A DNA stretch of 64,000 nucleotides from Bacillota bacterium (GCA_023412855.1 JAEZRJ010000078.1:79673-143672), one strand, 5' to 3'. Counted from the first letter of the stretch, positions 50,878 through 59,994 are shown. The notes: a model not told the origin generated them from the letters alone. Made by a program: numbers and translations.

Positions 50878-52096
50878 TGCCATCCCTTTCTAAAAGCTCT
50901 TCAGCCAGCTTCATGGAAAGCTCCACCACAGCATCAGAGTTGTAATGCTCATGCTCTCCCCATCTGCCGAGCCCGTAAACCCTCTCCTTTTTGGCATAGG
51001 CTAACAGCCGTTCCATAATCCTCGGCTTATCCACCGTATTTAACGGATAGGCATATTCATTCATATACCGAAACCTTCCGTCCGCAGGCAAGGTTCTGTC
51101 CTTGTTCGTCTCCGTCCAATATCCTTTGGAGCCCGGACAGAAGTTATGCCGCACCAATATTCTGTGATAGGAAATCTCCCTCTGAGGGTAATAAATCCAA
51201 TGTGCCTGAGTATCCAACAGCTCCGGACTGTATTCAATCTGTGTAGAGCTATATTTAAGCCTTCGGATATCCGCTTTCATTTCCTCAGACATTCCTTCGA
51301 TATGTGAAAATTCCATCCACGGTATGGTGGTTATGATATTTTCTCCGACGTAGCTGTTTCCATCTGTACAGGATACTGTTTTGTCCGTTAAGCTAAGCCC
51401 GTTTACGGCCACACCAAGTACAAGCTTATCCTTAATCGTCTCCTGCATTCTGAGCCAAAGCTCTCCGTATCCGTACTTTTTCGGATAATAGAACTGTGCA
51501 TGTCCGGGTTGTTTACCATATGCCCTTTTCTCTTCACAGCTGCGCTTCGTCTCCTCGTAGGAAACATTGGGCAGTTTCTCCAGCCAATAGGTTCCCAAGG
51601 CGTTTAAGTTGCTGCCGAACATCTTCTCATTGTAGGGAAGCATGTAATCTTCCGCAATCTTCTGCCCCAGCTTCCAGTAAATCCAGTCTACAAACTCCTC
51701 CGGCATCGACGCACCCCTATTGCAGCCTGCGTCCGCGATGGAGTCCAAATATTCCTTCTGCTTCTCCGGCTTCATCTCCCATATATTAGCTTCGAAGGGA
51801 TGATGAATGAAGCTTCCGTCAAAGGATATCCTTGAATCACGTTCGTACGCATCCCACTCCTCCTTTGGCATAAAACCGAATAAGAAGTCCACCACCTTAG
51901 GCCTTCTCACGTCCAGAAAATGCCCTCCGCCGATATCCAGCGGAGAACCGTCCACATGGGAGCTGCGGCACAGGCCGCCGGCCTCTTCTTCCTTTTCCAG
52001 AACGAGAAAGGATTCTTCGCCCCTTTGCTTTAACCGGTTTGCAAATGCCAGCCCCGCCGGGCCTGCACCCAGTATCAAATACTTTACTTTTATCAT
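50861..52096 (-). CDS. FAD-dependent oxidoreductase, UDP-galactopyranose-mutase-like
   Basis: A 411-residue flavoprotein with YLILGAGPAGLAFANRLKQR (FAD-binding motif), GGLCRSSHVDGSPLDIGGGHF and a C-terminal VYGLGRWGEHEHYNSD flavin-contact region. The layout is like UDP-galactopyranose mutase and protoporphyrinogen-oxidase-type proteins, but true mutase signature residues cannot be confirmed by eye. It is coupled to a GtrA gene upstream (ATGA overlap) and a DUF6056-like gene downstream. It may make a furanose or another modified sugar nucleotide for the polysaccharide. Confidence 0.85.
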   Translation of the reverse strand: MIKVKYLILGAGPAGLAFANRLKQRGEESFLVLEKEEEAGGLCRSSHVDGSPLDIGGGHFLDVRRPKVVDFLFGFMPKEEWDAYERDSRISFDGSFIHHPFEANIWEMKPEKQKEYLDSIADAGCNRGASMPEEFVDWIYWKLGQKIAEDYMLPYNEKMFGSNLNALGTYWLEKLPNVSYEETKRSCEEKRAYGKQPGHAQFYYPKKYGYGELWLRMQETIKDKLVLGVAVNGLSLTDKTVSCTDGNSYVGENIITTIPWMEFSHIEGMSEEMKADIRRLKYSSTQIEYSPELLDTQAHWIYYPQREISYHRILVRHNFCPGSKGYWTETNKDRTLPADGRFRYMNEYAYPLNTVDKPRIMERLLAYAKKERVYGLGRWGEHEHYNSDAVVELSMKLAEELLERDGNAYES

Positions 52097-52536
52097 TTGC
52101 TTTCCATTCCATTCTGTGAGCTAACAATATTTTTATTTTTGAATACAAAAAATTTTTGTCCAATAAAATTAAAAACAATAAAAATCCCGGTTCCCATTAC
52201 TATTGCCACATTTTCTACAATTGTCTGCGAATATTCACTCAGTACACTTCGCACTAACGGTCTGGCTATACCATAGGCAAGAAGGTAACATATCGTAATA
52301 TTGAGTGCAAATTTAATCACATATTCCCTGCTGTTCTCCTGAACCTTAAAGGTAAGCTTCTTATTGGCAAAATAGGAAAAAATACTTCCAATCACATAAG
52401 AGGTCGCGCTGGCCACCCAATAGTTCAGATGCAAAACGTTATAAAAAACCATAATAAGAAAAAATCCCAATAAAGTATTGATAACTCCTATTATTCCAAA
52501 ATGCAATACTTCTTCAAACAGCTTCTTAATATCCAT
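52093..52536 (-). CDS. GtrA-family membrane protein
   Basis: A 147-residue protein with four membrane helices. LHFGIIGVINTLLGFFLIM, ASATSYVIGSIFSYFANKKLTF and IFNFIGQKFFVF-type ending are GtrA landmarks. GtrA proteins are thought to flip or accompany polyprenyl-phosphate sugars made by GtrB-type GT2 enzymes, of which there are two in this window. The stop overlaps the start of the following flavoprotein gene by four bases. An epimerase remnant upstream runs eleven bases into its 5' end. Confidence 0.92.
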   Translation of the reverse strand: MDIKKLFEEVLHFGIIGVINTLLGFFLIMVFYNVLHLNYWVASATSYVIGSIFSYFANKKLTFKVQENSREYVIKFALNITICYLLAYGIARPLVRSVLSEYSQTIVENVAIVMGTGIFIVFNFIGQKFFVFKNKNIVSSQNGMESK

Positions 52537-52844
52537 AATACTCCTTAAACAAATCCGTCAATTTTTTATTCATCTCTTCCATAGCCGTATCCGCACTCTC
52601 CTTCTTATACTAAGAGAACAGTCCTTCCTTATCCGAGAAATCACACTTACAAAATATATAATGCTCATATTCTTCTAAAATAGCAAGATGTACTTTTTTC
52701 AGTGAACCCCCGTAGTAGTTGTCCATATTTTTGAGGCTGACAGCCTTTGCTCTCCTTCTTAATCAGACTTTTTGACAAATGAAAACCGATGAAGCCTTAG
52801 CCACCGGTAATCAAATAAACTCTATTTTCATCCAATCGCTTCAT
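52526..52844 (-). pseudogene. Remnant of a UDP-glucuronate 4-epimerase-like gene
   Basis: From ATG 52844 the frame reads MKRLDENRVYLITGG, an in-frame stop, then GFIGFHLSKSLIKKES, the NAD-binding Rossmann motif. A second frame continues with KNMDNYYGGSLKKVHLAILE and YIFCKCDFSDKEG, typical of the N-terminus of sugar-nucleotide epimerases. After a stop, YKKESADTAMEEMNKK leads to LTDLFKEYYGY, typical of the epimerase C-terminus. About two thirds of the gene (middle) is deleted, and a stop and a frameshift affect the rest. It once overlapped the gtrA start, so it was part of this operon. Confidence 0.8.
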
Positions 52845-52881
52845 AGATGCTCTCCCGTATTTCTTTTGCCTTCCTGATGAG

Positions 52882-54390
52882 TCATCGTCCCGTAAGTATA
52901 AGCCATATAAATTGTATGTTGGAACGCACATATCTCTTCAATAAGCGCTTCGGGTCCTGAATCAAGCGGTACAGCCATTCTAAATAGAATTCCTGAATCC
53001 ATTTCGGTGCACGTTTCGCCGTTCCTGCATGGAAATCGAAGGCTGCTCCTACGCCCAGCATAACTGCATCGACCTTTCCCCTGTGTTCATACATCCAGCG
53101 CTCCTGCTTGGGTGCTCCCAATCCTACCCAAAGGAAATCGGGCTTTGTCAGACTTATTTCCTCCATAATTCCTGCATCCTCTTCCGGTGTCAGCTTCCGG
53201 AAAGGAGGTGAATATATTCCTGCAATATTTAATCTTGGATAACGCTCCCTGAGATTAGCCTCCAGGGAACGCAGTGTCTCCTCTGTACTTCCATAAAAAT
53301 AATGCCGATATCCCTTCTCCTCCGACAGCTTCAATATCTCGGGCATTAAATCAGGGCCCGCCACGCGCTGGGCATCCTTATATCCCCGCAGTCTGCACAT
53401 GAGAGACAGTGGCTTTCCATCAGGAATTGCTAAAGCCGCCTCATTCTGTATCCGGCAATAGGCTTCGTCGTTATATGCCATAACAGTAGTATGCACGTTG
53501 GATACACACACATATTCACCACGCAGCCGCTCCAGATTCTTGGTCAGATAACCGATTACGGACCGCATATTCGTTACCGCGATGTCCACGCCCAATATGC
53601 TGCAGGTCTCGGGCTGGACTGCGCTTACCTTACTTCCGCTTCCATATTTTCTATATTTAAAGAAAATGGGAAATATCTCCACATCCTCTAACAGATAGCG
53701 CTTATATAATCTCCTCGGTTCCTTTACTAGTCTGTAGAACCATTCCAGACCTACATAGCTGATCCACTTAGGCGCGCGCTTTACCACTCCGGCCTCGAAG
53801 TCGATGGTAGCTCCTATATGCAATGTAAGCGGCACTTTCAGCTGTTCTTTATAGCGGTGGTAGAATTTCTCCTGCTTGGGCGTTCCCAAACCGATACAGA
53901 GGATATCCGGCTTCGCCGCGTTGATTTTCTTTATAATATAAGAAATCTCCTCCACGTCGTTCTCAAACGCGTAGCTTGGAGAATATACCCCGGCAATCTT
54001 AAGGTTTTTATACTTTTTCATGAGATTAATGGCAGCTTTCTTGGCAACTCCTTCGGCGGCTCCTAACAAGAACACCGAAAAACCTTCCTGCGCAGCCATC
54101 CTGCATACCTCCGGAAAGTAATCGGAGCCGGAAATCTTCTCCTTAATCGGCGTCCCCATCCATCTGGACATCCAAATAAGAGGCTTTCCGTCCGTCAGAA
54201 CCAGATCAGCCTTTTCATATATATCCCGGAACAACCCGTCATGTTCTATTTTTACAATATGATCCACATTCGGCGTGACAACATAACTGTTCTTATCTTC
54301 CAGAATAAGCCTTTTGGCTTCTCTTACCGCGTCTTCCATCGTTAAGTTGTCAACATGTGTATTCAGAAACTTTATTCGCTTCTCGCTCAT
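52882..54390 (-). CDS. Tandem WecG/TagA/CpsF glycosyltransferase, two domains
   Basis: This 502-residue protein contains two complete WecG/TagA-type (GT26) domains; family members normally have one of about 245 residues. The first (~1-250) has VVTPNVDHIVKI, VLTDGKPLIWMSR, CIGLGTPKQEKF and APKWISYVGLEWFYRLVKEP. The second (~268-500) has VCVSNVHTTVMA, AIPDGKPLSLMCR, WVGLGAPKQERW and APKWIQEFYLEWLYRL. Both keep the DG aspartate proposed as catalytic in TagA and the GLGxPKQE loop, so both may be active. Such enzymes add N-acetylmannosamine(uronic acid) or similar residues to lipid-linked GlcNAc. A two-step or bifunctional transfer is suggested. AGAGG is ten bases upstream. Confidence 0.93.
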   Translation of the reverse strand: MSEKRIKFLNTHVDNLTMEDAVREAKRLILEDKNSYVVTPNVDHIVKIEHDGLFRDIYEKADLVLTDGKPLIWMSRWMGTPIKEKISGSDYFPEVCRMAAQEGFSVFLLGAAEGVAKKAAINLMKKYKNLKIAGVYSPSYAFENDVEEISYIIKKINAAKPDILCIGLGTPKQEKFYHRYKEQLKVPLTLHIGATIDFEAGVVKRAPKWISYVGLEWFYRLVKEPRRLYKRYLLEDVEIFPIFFKYRKYGSGSKVSAVQPETCSILGVDIAVTNMRSVIGYLTKNLERLRGEYVCVSNVHTTVMAYNDEAYCRIQNEAALAIPDGKPLSLMCRLRGYKDAQRVAGPDLMPEILKLSEEKGYRHYFYGSTEETLRSLEANLRERYPRLNIAGIYSPPFRKLTPEEDAGIMEEISLTKPDFLWVGLGAPKQERWMYEHRGKVDAVMLGVGAAFDFHAGTAKRAPKWIQEFYLEWLYRLIQDPKRLLKRYVRSNIQFIWLILTGR

Positions 54391-54475
54391 AAAAAAGAAA
54401 CCTCTTTAAAAGTCATAATATAATACTTTACCATTTTTATATCTTTTTTTCAAATATTATTAAAAATATTAATGT

Positions 54476-54653
54476 GTTACTGTTCACTCCGTTCTCAGTA
54501 ACACATGATTTCTGCATTTAAATTCGCTCCGCGAAGCCGAAATCATCTCTTGAATCATATTCTTACGTAGCTTAACAGTAAGTGTTAAGCTACTGTGTGA
54601 ACAGTAACCGCTCCGTTCTCAGCAACGCATGATTTCTGCAACGCAAAAATTTT
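54476..54653. repeat. R1 repeat, full short copy plus a second left end
   Basis: A 133-bp copy (54476-54608, GTTACTGTTCACTCCG to GTGTGAACAGTAAC) is followed directly by a second partial left end (CGCTCCGTTCTCAGCAACGC, then GCAACGCAAAAATTTTGC). The tandem joint suggests recombination between two copies or insertion next to one. Confidence 0.8.
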
Positions 54654-54745
54654 GCTCCCTCGAAAACATTACTCCTCATTCGATTTATGTTACTCTCTTT
54701 TTCTTTCTTTTTTGCGCAAATTCGTGGATTTTCGTCTCATTATGG

Positions 54746-54774
54746 TTGACATAATGATTTTGGTATAATATAGT
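54746..54774 (+). promoter_or_regulatory. Sigma-A-like promoter for the glucosaminidase gene
   Basis: TTGACA (54746-54751), 17 bases and TATAGT (54769-54774) lie about 55 bases before the start. TGGTATAAT just before gives a second possible -10 box. The ribosome binding site is GGGAG. Confidence 0.72.
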
Positions 54775-54831
54775 ATATTTATCATAATAGGCTAATTATA
54801 CAAAATCACCAAAGCAGCAGGGAGAAATAAA

Positions 54832-57800
54832 ATGAAATTCAAACGAAAAAAACTTCAGCATTCCGTTCTGATTATGACATTGATTGCCCTATTGGGAAAT
54901 TCATTGCCCGTTTATGCAACTGAAGCTGCCACTGCCGGAGCGCTGCCCCTTATCACTTCTTTTAAGGAGCTTTCTTCCGACATTTCCAACTTAAGCTTCG
55001 ATGACAGACCTGAGCTGTCTGCCATAACCGCTATGCTGCCTCAAAGTTTATCCGTCTATCTGGATTCCGCAGAAACATCTACAGATATTCCTGTTACCTG
55101 GACATGCAGCTCGGATTATGATAACACTGATTACGAAACCTACGACTTCGTCCCTTCCTGGGATCAAGCCTTATATTCTTTATCCCCTGCACTGGACCCG
55201 GCGACGAATGTTCCCCATATCCGCATCAGCGTAAATGCGGTGAAGGCTACCACTTATCTGTCAGATCCGGAAAATGCAAAGGCGGAGATAAATGCGCTTG
55301 CTCAGGGTAAAGAGATTCTCGCCCTCGTTTACCTCAGCGACTCTTACGATATTAAACAAAACCCTTACAGCCGCTCTGGTACGGCAATTACCGTTTACAG
55401 CGGACAGTCCGTATCTATTACCGGCGTGGGGGAAGACAGCCAGAAAAATATATGGTATCAGGTATCCCTGACCTATGGCGGCACCTCCTATAATGGTTAT
55501 GTTGAACGGAAGAATCTCGCTTATTCCGATGAGGATTTGCTTTCCTGGGAATCAAAATATGTGACTACCCGCGTCTCCAAATTAAGGTCTTTCAGCATAC
55601 AGAATATTTCCGGCACTACAGTCTCCGCGGAAATCAATGCATTCCCTGCCTCTTATCAGGAAGCACTTACCACTCTGAAGACGGAACATCCGAACTGGAC
55701 CTTTGTAGCGATGAACACAGGACTTGATTGGAGCAGTGTGATTGCCTCTGAAAATACGAAGGACAAAAGTTTGATTTCCTCTACTGTAAATATTGCATGG
55801 AAAAATGGAAGTTACGATAGCAGCTGGTCCTATCCTACAGACGGAATCCTCGCGTATTATATGGATCCGCGAAACTTTTTGAACAGCGATTACATATTCC
55901 AGTTTGAATTATTGACCTATAATGCAACATATCATACCGAAGCTGCTGTACAGAGCATGCTTAACAGCTCCTTTATGTCGGGTGCTCTTTCAGCGTCCGA
56001 ACAATCGTCTTACTCTCAGGTCTTTACCTCCATTGGGCAAAATCTGAAAGTAAGTCCTTTCCACCTTGCCTCCAGAGTGCTGCAGGAGCAGGGGACAGCA
56101 GGTAAATCCAGTTTAATATCCGGTACCTATCCCGGCTACGAAGGACTTTATAATTATTTCAATATTGGTGCCACCGGTAAAGGCGCCACCGCAGTCATCA
56201 CGAACGGATTGACAAAAGCGAGATCCTATGGCTGGACAAGCCGTTCTCTTTCCCTGGAGGGAGGCGCTTCTATAGTATCCAATCAGTACATACTAAAAGG
56301 CCAAGACACTTTATACCTGCAAAAGTTTAATGTGACCACTAACAACAGATACAGCAATCAATATATGCAGAATATAGCAGCTCCTTCTTCCGAGGCTTTG
56401 AATTTAAAAAAGGCTTATACTAATGCGGGTTCTGCAAATAATGCATTTACATTCCGAATACCGGTATACAACGATATGCCTGGCAGCGCCTGCATAAAGC
56501 CGAGTGAATTAAAGACCGTAACTTTGTATGATACTGCTCTAACTTTGGCAGCCGACACGACTTCTTCCTTGAATGTCTTTGTAGATAATACTAAAGTCGC
56601 GGCATCCACCGTTACCTTTGTCAGCACAAATCCATCCATCGCCTCTGTGGATGTTAACGGCACTGTGACAGCACTGTATCCCGGAACGACAACAATTACC
56701 GCTACTGTACCCGGCGGCTCTACAGCCTCCTGCACGGTAACCGTACAGAAGGTCGATCCCGCCTATACCGTACCGTCCTTAGGCAGCGTAACCTACAGTC
56801 CAACTCTGACTTTAGGCAATATCGCCCTTCCTGACCGCTGGACCTGGGATGCTCCGGCTACGGTCCCTGCCGTTACGAACTCCGGTTATCCGGCTACATT
56901 CACGCCTTCCGACACCGGAAAGTATAATACGATAAACAAGACCCTTCCACTAACTGTTGCAAAGGGTACTCCTGCCTATATCATTCCTGCTGGTCTTCAG
57001 ACTGTAGCAGGCAATACACTTGCTTCTGTTACATTGCCTGCAGGCTTTGCATGGGATACGCCCACTACTGTCCTTAAAGAAGGAACTGCTCCCTATAAGG
57101 CCTCCTATAACCCTGATGCCGCTAATTATAATACGGTAACGGGCATTGACATTCCGATTATCGTAAACGCAGTTCCTGTTACCAAATGCACCACTCACAC
57201 CTTCGGTGAATGGGAACATATAACGGCGGCAGCCTGTACAACGTCAGGTACAGATTCTCGTTCCTGCCATGTATGCGGCTATAAGGAAACAAGAACAGTT
57301 CCTGCAACAGGGCACCTTTATACTTCTTCCGTAACGAAACAGCCTACGGAGACAGAGACTGGCATCCGCACTTATACGTGCAGCATATGCGGCGATACCT
57401 ACACGGAAGTCATTGACAAACTGCCTTCCACCCACAAGCATAATTATTCGGCTACGATAACAAAGGAAGCTACTTGTACAGTAAAAGGTGTAAAAACCTA
57501 CCTCTGCTCCTGTGGCGATACTTACACGGAGGATATTCCAGCCCTGGGCCATAGTTACACCTCTACGATAACCAAGGAGGCTACTGCCACTGAAACCGGC
57601 ATCCGTACCTATACGTGTATTCGGTGCGGAGACAGTTATACGGAAATCATTGCCAAGCTGCCGGTCAGCCATACTCACAGCTATACTTCATCGGTGACAA
57701 AAGCTGCTGCTTGTACGGAAAACGGGATCAAAACCTACACCTGTTCCTGCGGCAGTACATATACCGAAGACATTCCGGCTCTCGGCCATAATATGGTGAA

Positions 57801-59025
57801 CGGAACCTGCACTCGCTGCGGCTATACAGAGGTACAGAACAATTCGTCAGGCTCCTCCTCTTCGGGTTCTGCTGCACCGACGACGACTGCACCGACGACT
57901 ACGGGAACTTCCAATGCAAACAGTACGGAAACCAGTTCGGAAAGTACTACTGTTACTTCACCTACAGACAGCAGCTCGTCAGAGGGCACTTCCTCCTCAC
58001 AAGGCTCATCGGCTACCGGCTCTTCCGGCAAAACGACGACCTCCAAAGGAAACAGCTCCTCCTCAAAAACGGATGAGACAGGCGGGCGGGCAACTATCGA
58101 TATGAAAAATAATACCGTTTTGTACGAGGAATCCATTTCCTCCATCCGCGGACAAGATGTGGATGTAGTATTTACCATGGGCAACAGCATAAGTTGGACT
58201 ATTAACGGCAGCAACATCGTAGCTGATGAAGCTAACGGTATCGATATGGGCGTAACGGTAGGCGCAGGAAACATCCCTTCCGAACTCTTAGATGCTGTGA
58301 AAGGGAACGATGAAAACAATACGATTATCGAGCTGTCGCTGGCTCATGACGGCACCTTTGGCTTCACACCGATACTTACCATCAATACAGCGAAGGACAA
58401 CGCCGGACGGATGGCGAACTTGTTCTATTATAATCCGGAAACCGGCAAGCTGGAGTTCTTGGATGCGGTAGAGGTTACTGAAACAGGCGATATCTCCTTT
58501 ACATTCCATCATGCTTCCGACTATGTTGTTATTATCAGTGACACCTCTATGGCTGAGCTGGCGTCAGCCAGTGATACAACCATAGGAGATAACGCCTCAG
58601 ATACTGAGGCGGCTGACACAGATGCACAGAACATCCCAGAGGCAGCAAGCGGCAATCTCAGTCCAAGAATGGTTGCTGTTATTGTCGTAATCATTCTGGT
58701 GTGCGCTGCTGTTGGAGTTACTACATTCTTCTTGTTCAGAAAGAGAGATGAAGATGACGATTCCTCAGTGGATTTTGAACGCGAAGATGGTTCAGAGGAA
58801 AATTTCGTGGAAACCATTCAACTGGTATCTTCCGGTAAAACTTCCGATGATGAAGCGTATGATGAAGACGGAGAAGACGATTTCATCGACGATTATCACG
58901 AGCCGGAGGTTAATACGAAAAAGACCGGCAAGGTTATATCAATGAAGAAACTGAAAGGGCGGGATAAGAAAGGGGACATGAAACAGGAGACCTTTGACAA
59001 CGATGAGTTTGATGGATTTGAATAA
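54832..59025 (+). CDS. Large secreted glucosaminidase-like surface protein with C-terminal anchor
   Basis: This 1397-residue protein has a signal peptide (residues 1-30, cleavage after PVYA). An SH3-like stretch follows at ~150-245 (VYSGQSVSITGVGEDSQKN). The GH73-type endo-beta-N-acetylglucosaminidase region (~275-540) contains the probable catalytic Glu in ASRVLQEQG and YNYFNIGATGKG. A BIG2-like domain (~590-645), two bacterial-repeat-type modules and five ~38-residue Cys-bearing modules (~785-1005) come next. A Ser/Thr-rich linker, a folded domain (~1090-1235), one membrane helix (~1283-1305) and an acidic cytoplasmic tail complete it. There is no LPXTG; the membrane helix is the anchor. 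It probably cuts peptidoglycan glycan strands. Promoter and terminator show a single-gene unit. Confidence 0.9.
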   Translation: MKFKRKKLQHSVLIMTLIALLGNSLPVYATEAATAGALPLITSFKELSSDISNLSFDDRPELSAITAMLPQSLSVYLDSAETSTDIPVTWTCSSDYDNTDYETYDFVPSWDQALYSLSPALDPATNVPHIRISVNAVKATTYLSDPENAKAEINALAQGKEILALVYLSDSYDIKQNPYSRSGTAITVYSGQSVSITGVGEDSQKNIWYQVSLTYGGTSYNGYVERKNLAYSDEDLLSWESKYVTTRVSKLRSFSIQNISGTTVSAEINAFPASYQEALTTLKTEHPNWTFVAMNTGLDWSSVIASENTKDKSLISSTVNIAWKNGSYDSSWSYPTDGILAYYMDPRNFLNSDYIFQFELLTYNATYHTEAAVQSMLNSSFMSGALSASEQSSYSQVFTSIGQNLKVSPFHLASRVLQEQGTAGKSSLISGTYPGYEGLYNYFNIGATGKGATAVITNGLTKARSYGWTSRSLSLEGGASIVSNQYILKGQDTLYLQKFNVTTNNRYSNQYMQNIAAPSSEALNLKKAYTNAGSANNAFTFRIPVYNDMPGSACIKPSELKTVTLYDTALTLAADTTSSLNVFVDNTKVAASTVTFVSTNPSIASVDVNGTVTALYPGTTTITATVPGGSTASCTVTVQKVDPAYTVPSLGSVTYSPTLTLGNIALPDRWTWDAPATVPAVTNSGYPATFTPSDTGKYNTINKTLPLTVAKGTPAYIIPAGLQTVAGNTLASVTLPAGFAWDTPTTVLKEGTAPYKASYNPDAANYNTVTGIDIPIIVNAVPVTKCTTHTFGEWEHITAAACTTSGTDSRSCHVCGYKETRTVPATGHLYTSSVTKQPTETETGIRTYTCSICGDTYTEVIDKLPSTHKHNYSATITKEATCTVKGVKTYLCSCGDTYTEDIPALGHSYTSTITKEATATETGIRTYTCIRCGDSYTEIIAKLPVSHTHSYTSSVTKAAACTENGIKTYTCSCGSTYTEDIPALGHNMVNGTCTRCGYTEVQNNSSGSSSSGSAAPTTTAPTTTGTSNANSTETSSESTTVTSPTDSSSSEGTSSSQGSSATGSSGKTTTSKGNSSSSKTDETGGRATIDMKNNTVLYEESISSIRGQDVDVVFTMGNSISWTINGSNIVADEANGIDMGVTVGAGNIPSELLDAVKGNDENNTIIELSLAHDGTFGFTPILTINTAKDNAGRMANLFYYNPETGKLEFLDAVEVTETGDISFTFHHASDYVVIISDTSMAELASASDTTIGDNASDTEAADTDAQNIPEAASGNLSPRMVAVIVVIILVCAAVGVTTFFLFRKRDEDDDSSVDFEREDGSEENFVETIQLVSSGKTSDDEAYDEDGEDDFIDDYHEPEVNTKKTGKVISMKKLKGRDKKGDMKQETFDNDEFDGFE
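57190..57846 (+). repeat. Five-module Cys-bearing repeat inside the surface protein gene
   Basis: Five coding modules share T-x-Y-x-C-x-x-C-G-D-x-Y-T-E or a shorter C-S-C-G version, spaced about 38 residues apart. Modules with CSICG/CIRCG alternate with modules with CSCG, so a two-module unit seems to have been duplicated. GH-type endings (PALGH, PSTHKH) close each module. Confidence 0.8.
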
Positions 59026-59052
59026 TAAATAAATTATGAGATAGAGAAATGT

Positions 59053-59097
59053 GGAGAAAGCTCCCTTGGCATATCAATGCCAACGGGAGCTTTCTCC
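59053..59097 (+). terminator. Strong terminator after the surface protein gene
   Basis: GGAGAAAGCTCCCTTGGCAT pairs with ATGCCAACGGGAGCTTTCTCC-type arms with one bulge (about 20 bp), followed by TTCTTCTTTTTCC, 27 bases after the stop codon. Confidence 0.92.
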
Positions 59098-59151
59098 TTC
59101 TTCTTTTTCCAAATAACATCCGATTACAGGCGCAGATTCCTGCAAAATTAT

Positions 59152-59216
59152 GCGATGGATTACACTTTACCAAAAAGGTTATGTCGTTTTATAATAGCTC
59201 TTGTAAAAGGGGGAAA
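59152..59216. repeat. 65-bp direct repeat, left copy
   Basis: GCGATGGATTACACTTTAC and TGTCGTTTTATAATAGCTC followed by TTGTAAAAGGGGGAAA recur at 59584-59646 in the same direction. The two copies bracket the toxin-like remnant. They could be ends of a lost mobile element. Confidence 0.7.
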
Positions 59217-59266
59217 AATAGAGAAAAATTTTATATTTTCTGCTCAAGATAATTGGTAAATTTTCT

Positions 59267-59484
59267 TTACTTTAACCCATAATAATTTCTAATGCCTTCA
59301 AGAACTTCTTGATATGTAACTCCTTGTATTCCCAAATTTTTCACATCAATCAATTCTTTTTTATCTGCGACAAGAAACTTGTAACATCTGCTTCTATTCG
59401 TTCCAATATCCTACTTACAGTTTCTTTCTCAATATTAACCGCAAGGCGAAACACATCATTTTTATGTTTCTTGATATTTATCAT
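59267..59484 (-). pseudogene. Remnant of an AbiEii-like nucleotidyltransferase toxin, C-terminal part
   Basis: From ATG 59484 one frame reads MINIKKHKNDVFRLAVNIEK, then VSRILERIEADVTSFL. A second frame continues with VADKKELIDVKNLGIQGV and YQEVLEGIRNYYGLK to a stop at 59267. KKHxNDVFRL followed by a DxxxLGIxG ending resembles the C-terminus of AbiEii/AbiGii-type nucleotidyltransferase toxins. The family link is from memory. The frame change and the missing N-terminus make it a relic. No antitoxin gene is seen. Confidence 0.45.
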
Positions 59485-59583
59485 CTATGTTTTCCCCTTT
59501 TGTTTTATATGCATTGCCATATCGGGACATTTGTCGCTCGTAAGATACTACCTCGCTTCAAGCCCGGATTCATGCCGCTTTGC

Positions 59584-59646
59584 GCGATGGATTACACTTT
59601 ACAATAAAGTCCCTGTCGTTTTATAATAAATCTTGTAAAGGGGGAA
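59584..59646. repeat. 65-bp direct repeat, right copy
   Basis: GCGATGGATTACACTTTAC and TGTCGTTTTATAATAAATC followed by TTGTAAAGGGGGAAA match the left copy at 59152, with changes mostly in the middle (AATAAAGTCCC for CAAAAAGGTTA). Confidence 0.7.
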
Positions 59647-59714
59647 AGAAATAGTGACTTGGGGCTTTGGCTTCAGTCACTATTTCTTTCATATTGGAAA
59701 AATAACGGACACCT

Positions 59715-59956
59715 GTTACCGTTCACTCCGTTCACAGTAACGCATGATTTCTGCATTTAAATTCGCTCCGCGAAGCAGAAATCATCTCTTTAATAGGAAA
59801 GTGCTCCTATTAAAGAAAGATAAATGCGCAGCTACGCGCGCAGAACAAAAGCTGTGCTGTTAAAGTATTTGTCTGCGGAAGTACACGAGCACACTTTTGT
59901 TCAATCACGCTCTTACGTAGTAACAGCAAGTGTTAAGTTACTGTGTGAACAGTAAC
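59715..59956. repeat. R1 repeat interrupted by an R2 element
   Basis: The R1 left half (GTTACCGTTCACTCCG to GCAGAAATCATCTCTT, 59715-59790) and right half (AATCACGCTCTTACG to GTGAACAGTAAC, about 59906-59956) are separated by an R2 element of about 115 bp. R2 begins with a 12-bp foldback (59787-59798 with 59805-59816) around AAGTGC and ends CACGAGCACACTTTTGTTC. This shows that R2 inserted into R1. Confidence 0.85.
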
Positions 59957-59994
59957 GGGCAGCTTCCTGCCATAAGACTTTATGTAACAAATAG

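Noticed and set aside
58600..59025. Sortase anchor in the 1397-residue surface protein
   Set aside because: No LPxTG-like motif precedes the membrane helix and a long acidic tail follows it.
59309..59626. A 105-codon plus-strand frame in the debris region
   Set aside because: It lies opposite the toxin-like remnant and runs into the 65-bp repeat; no recognisable content.
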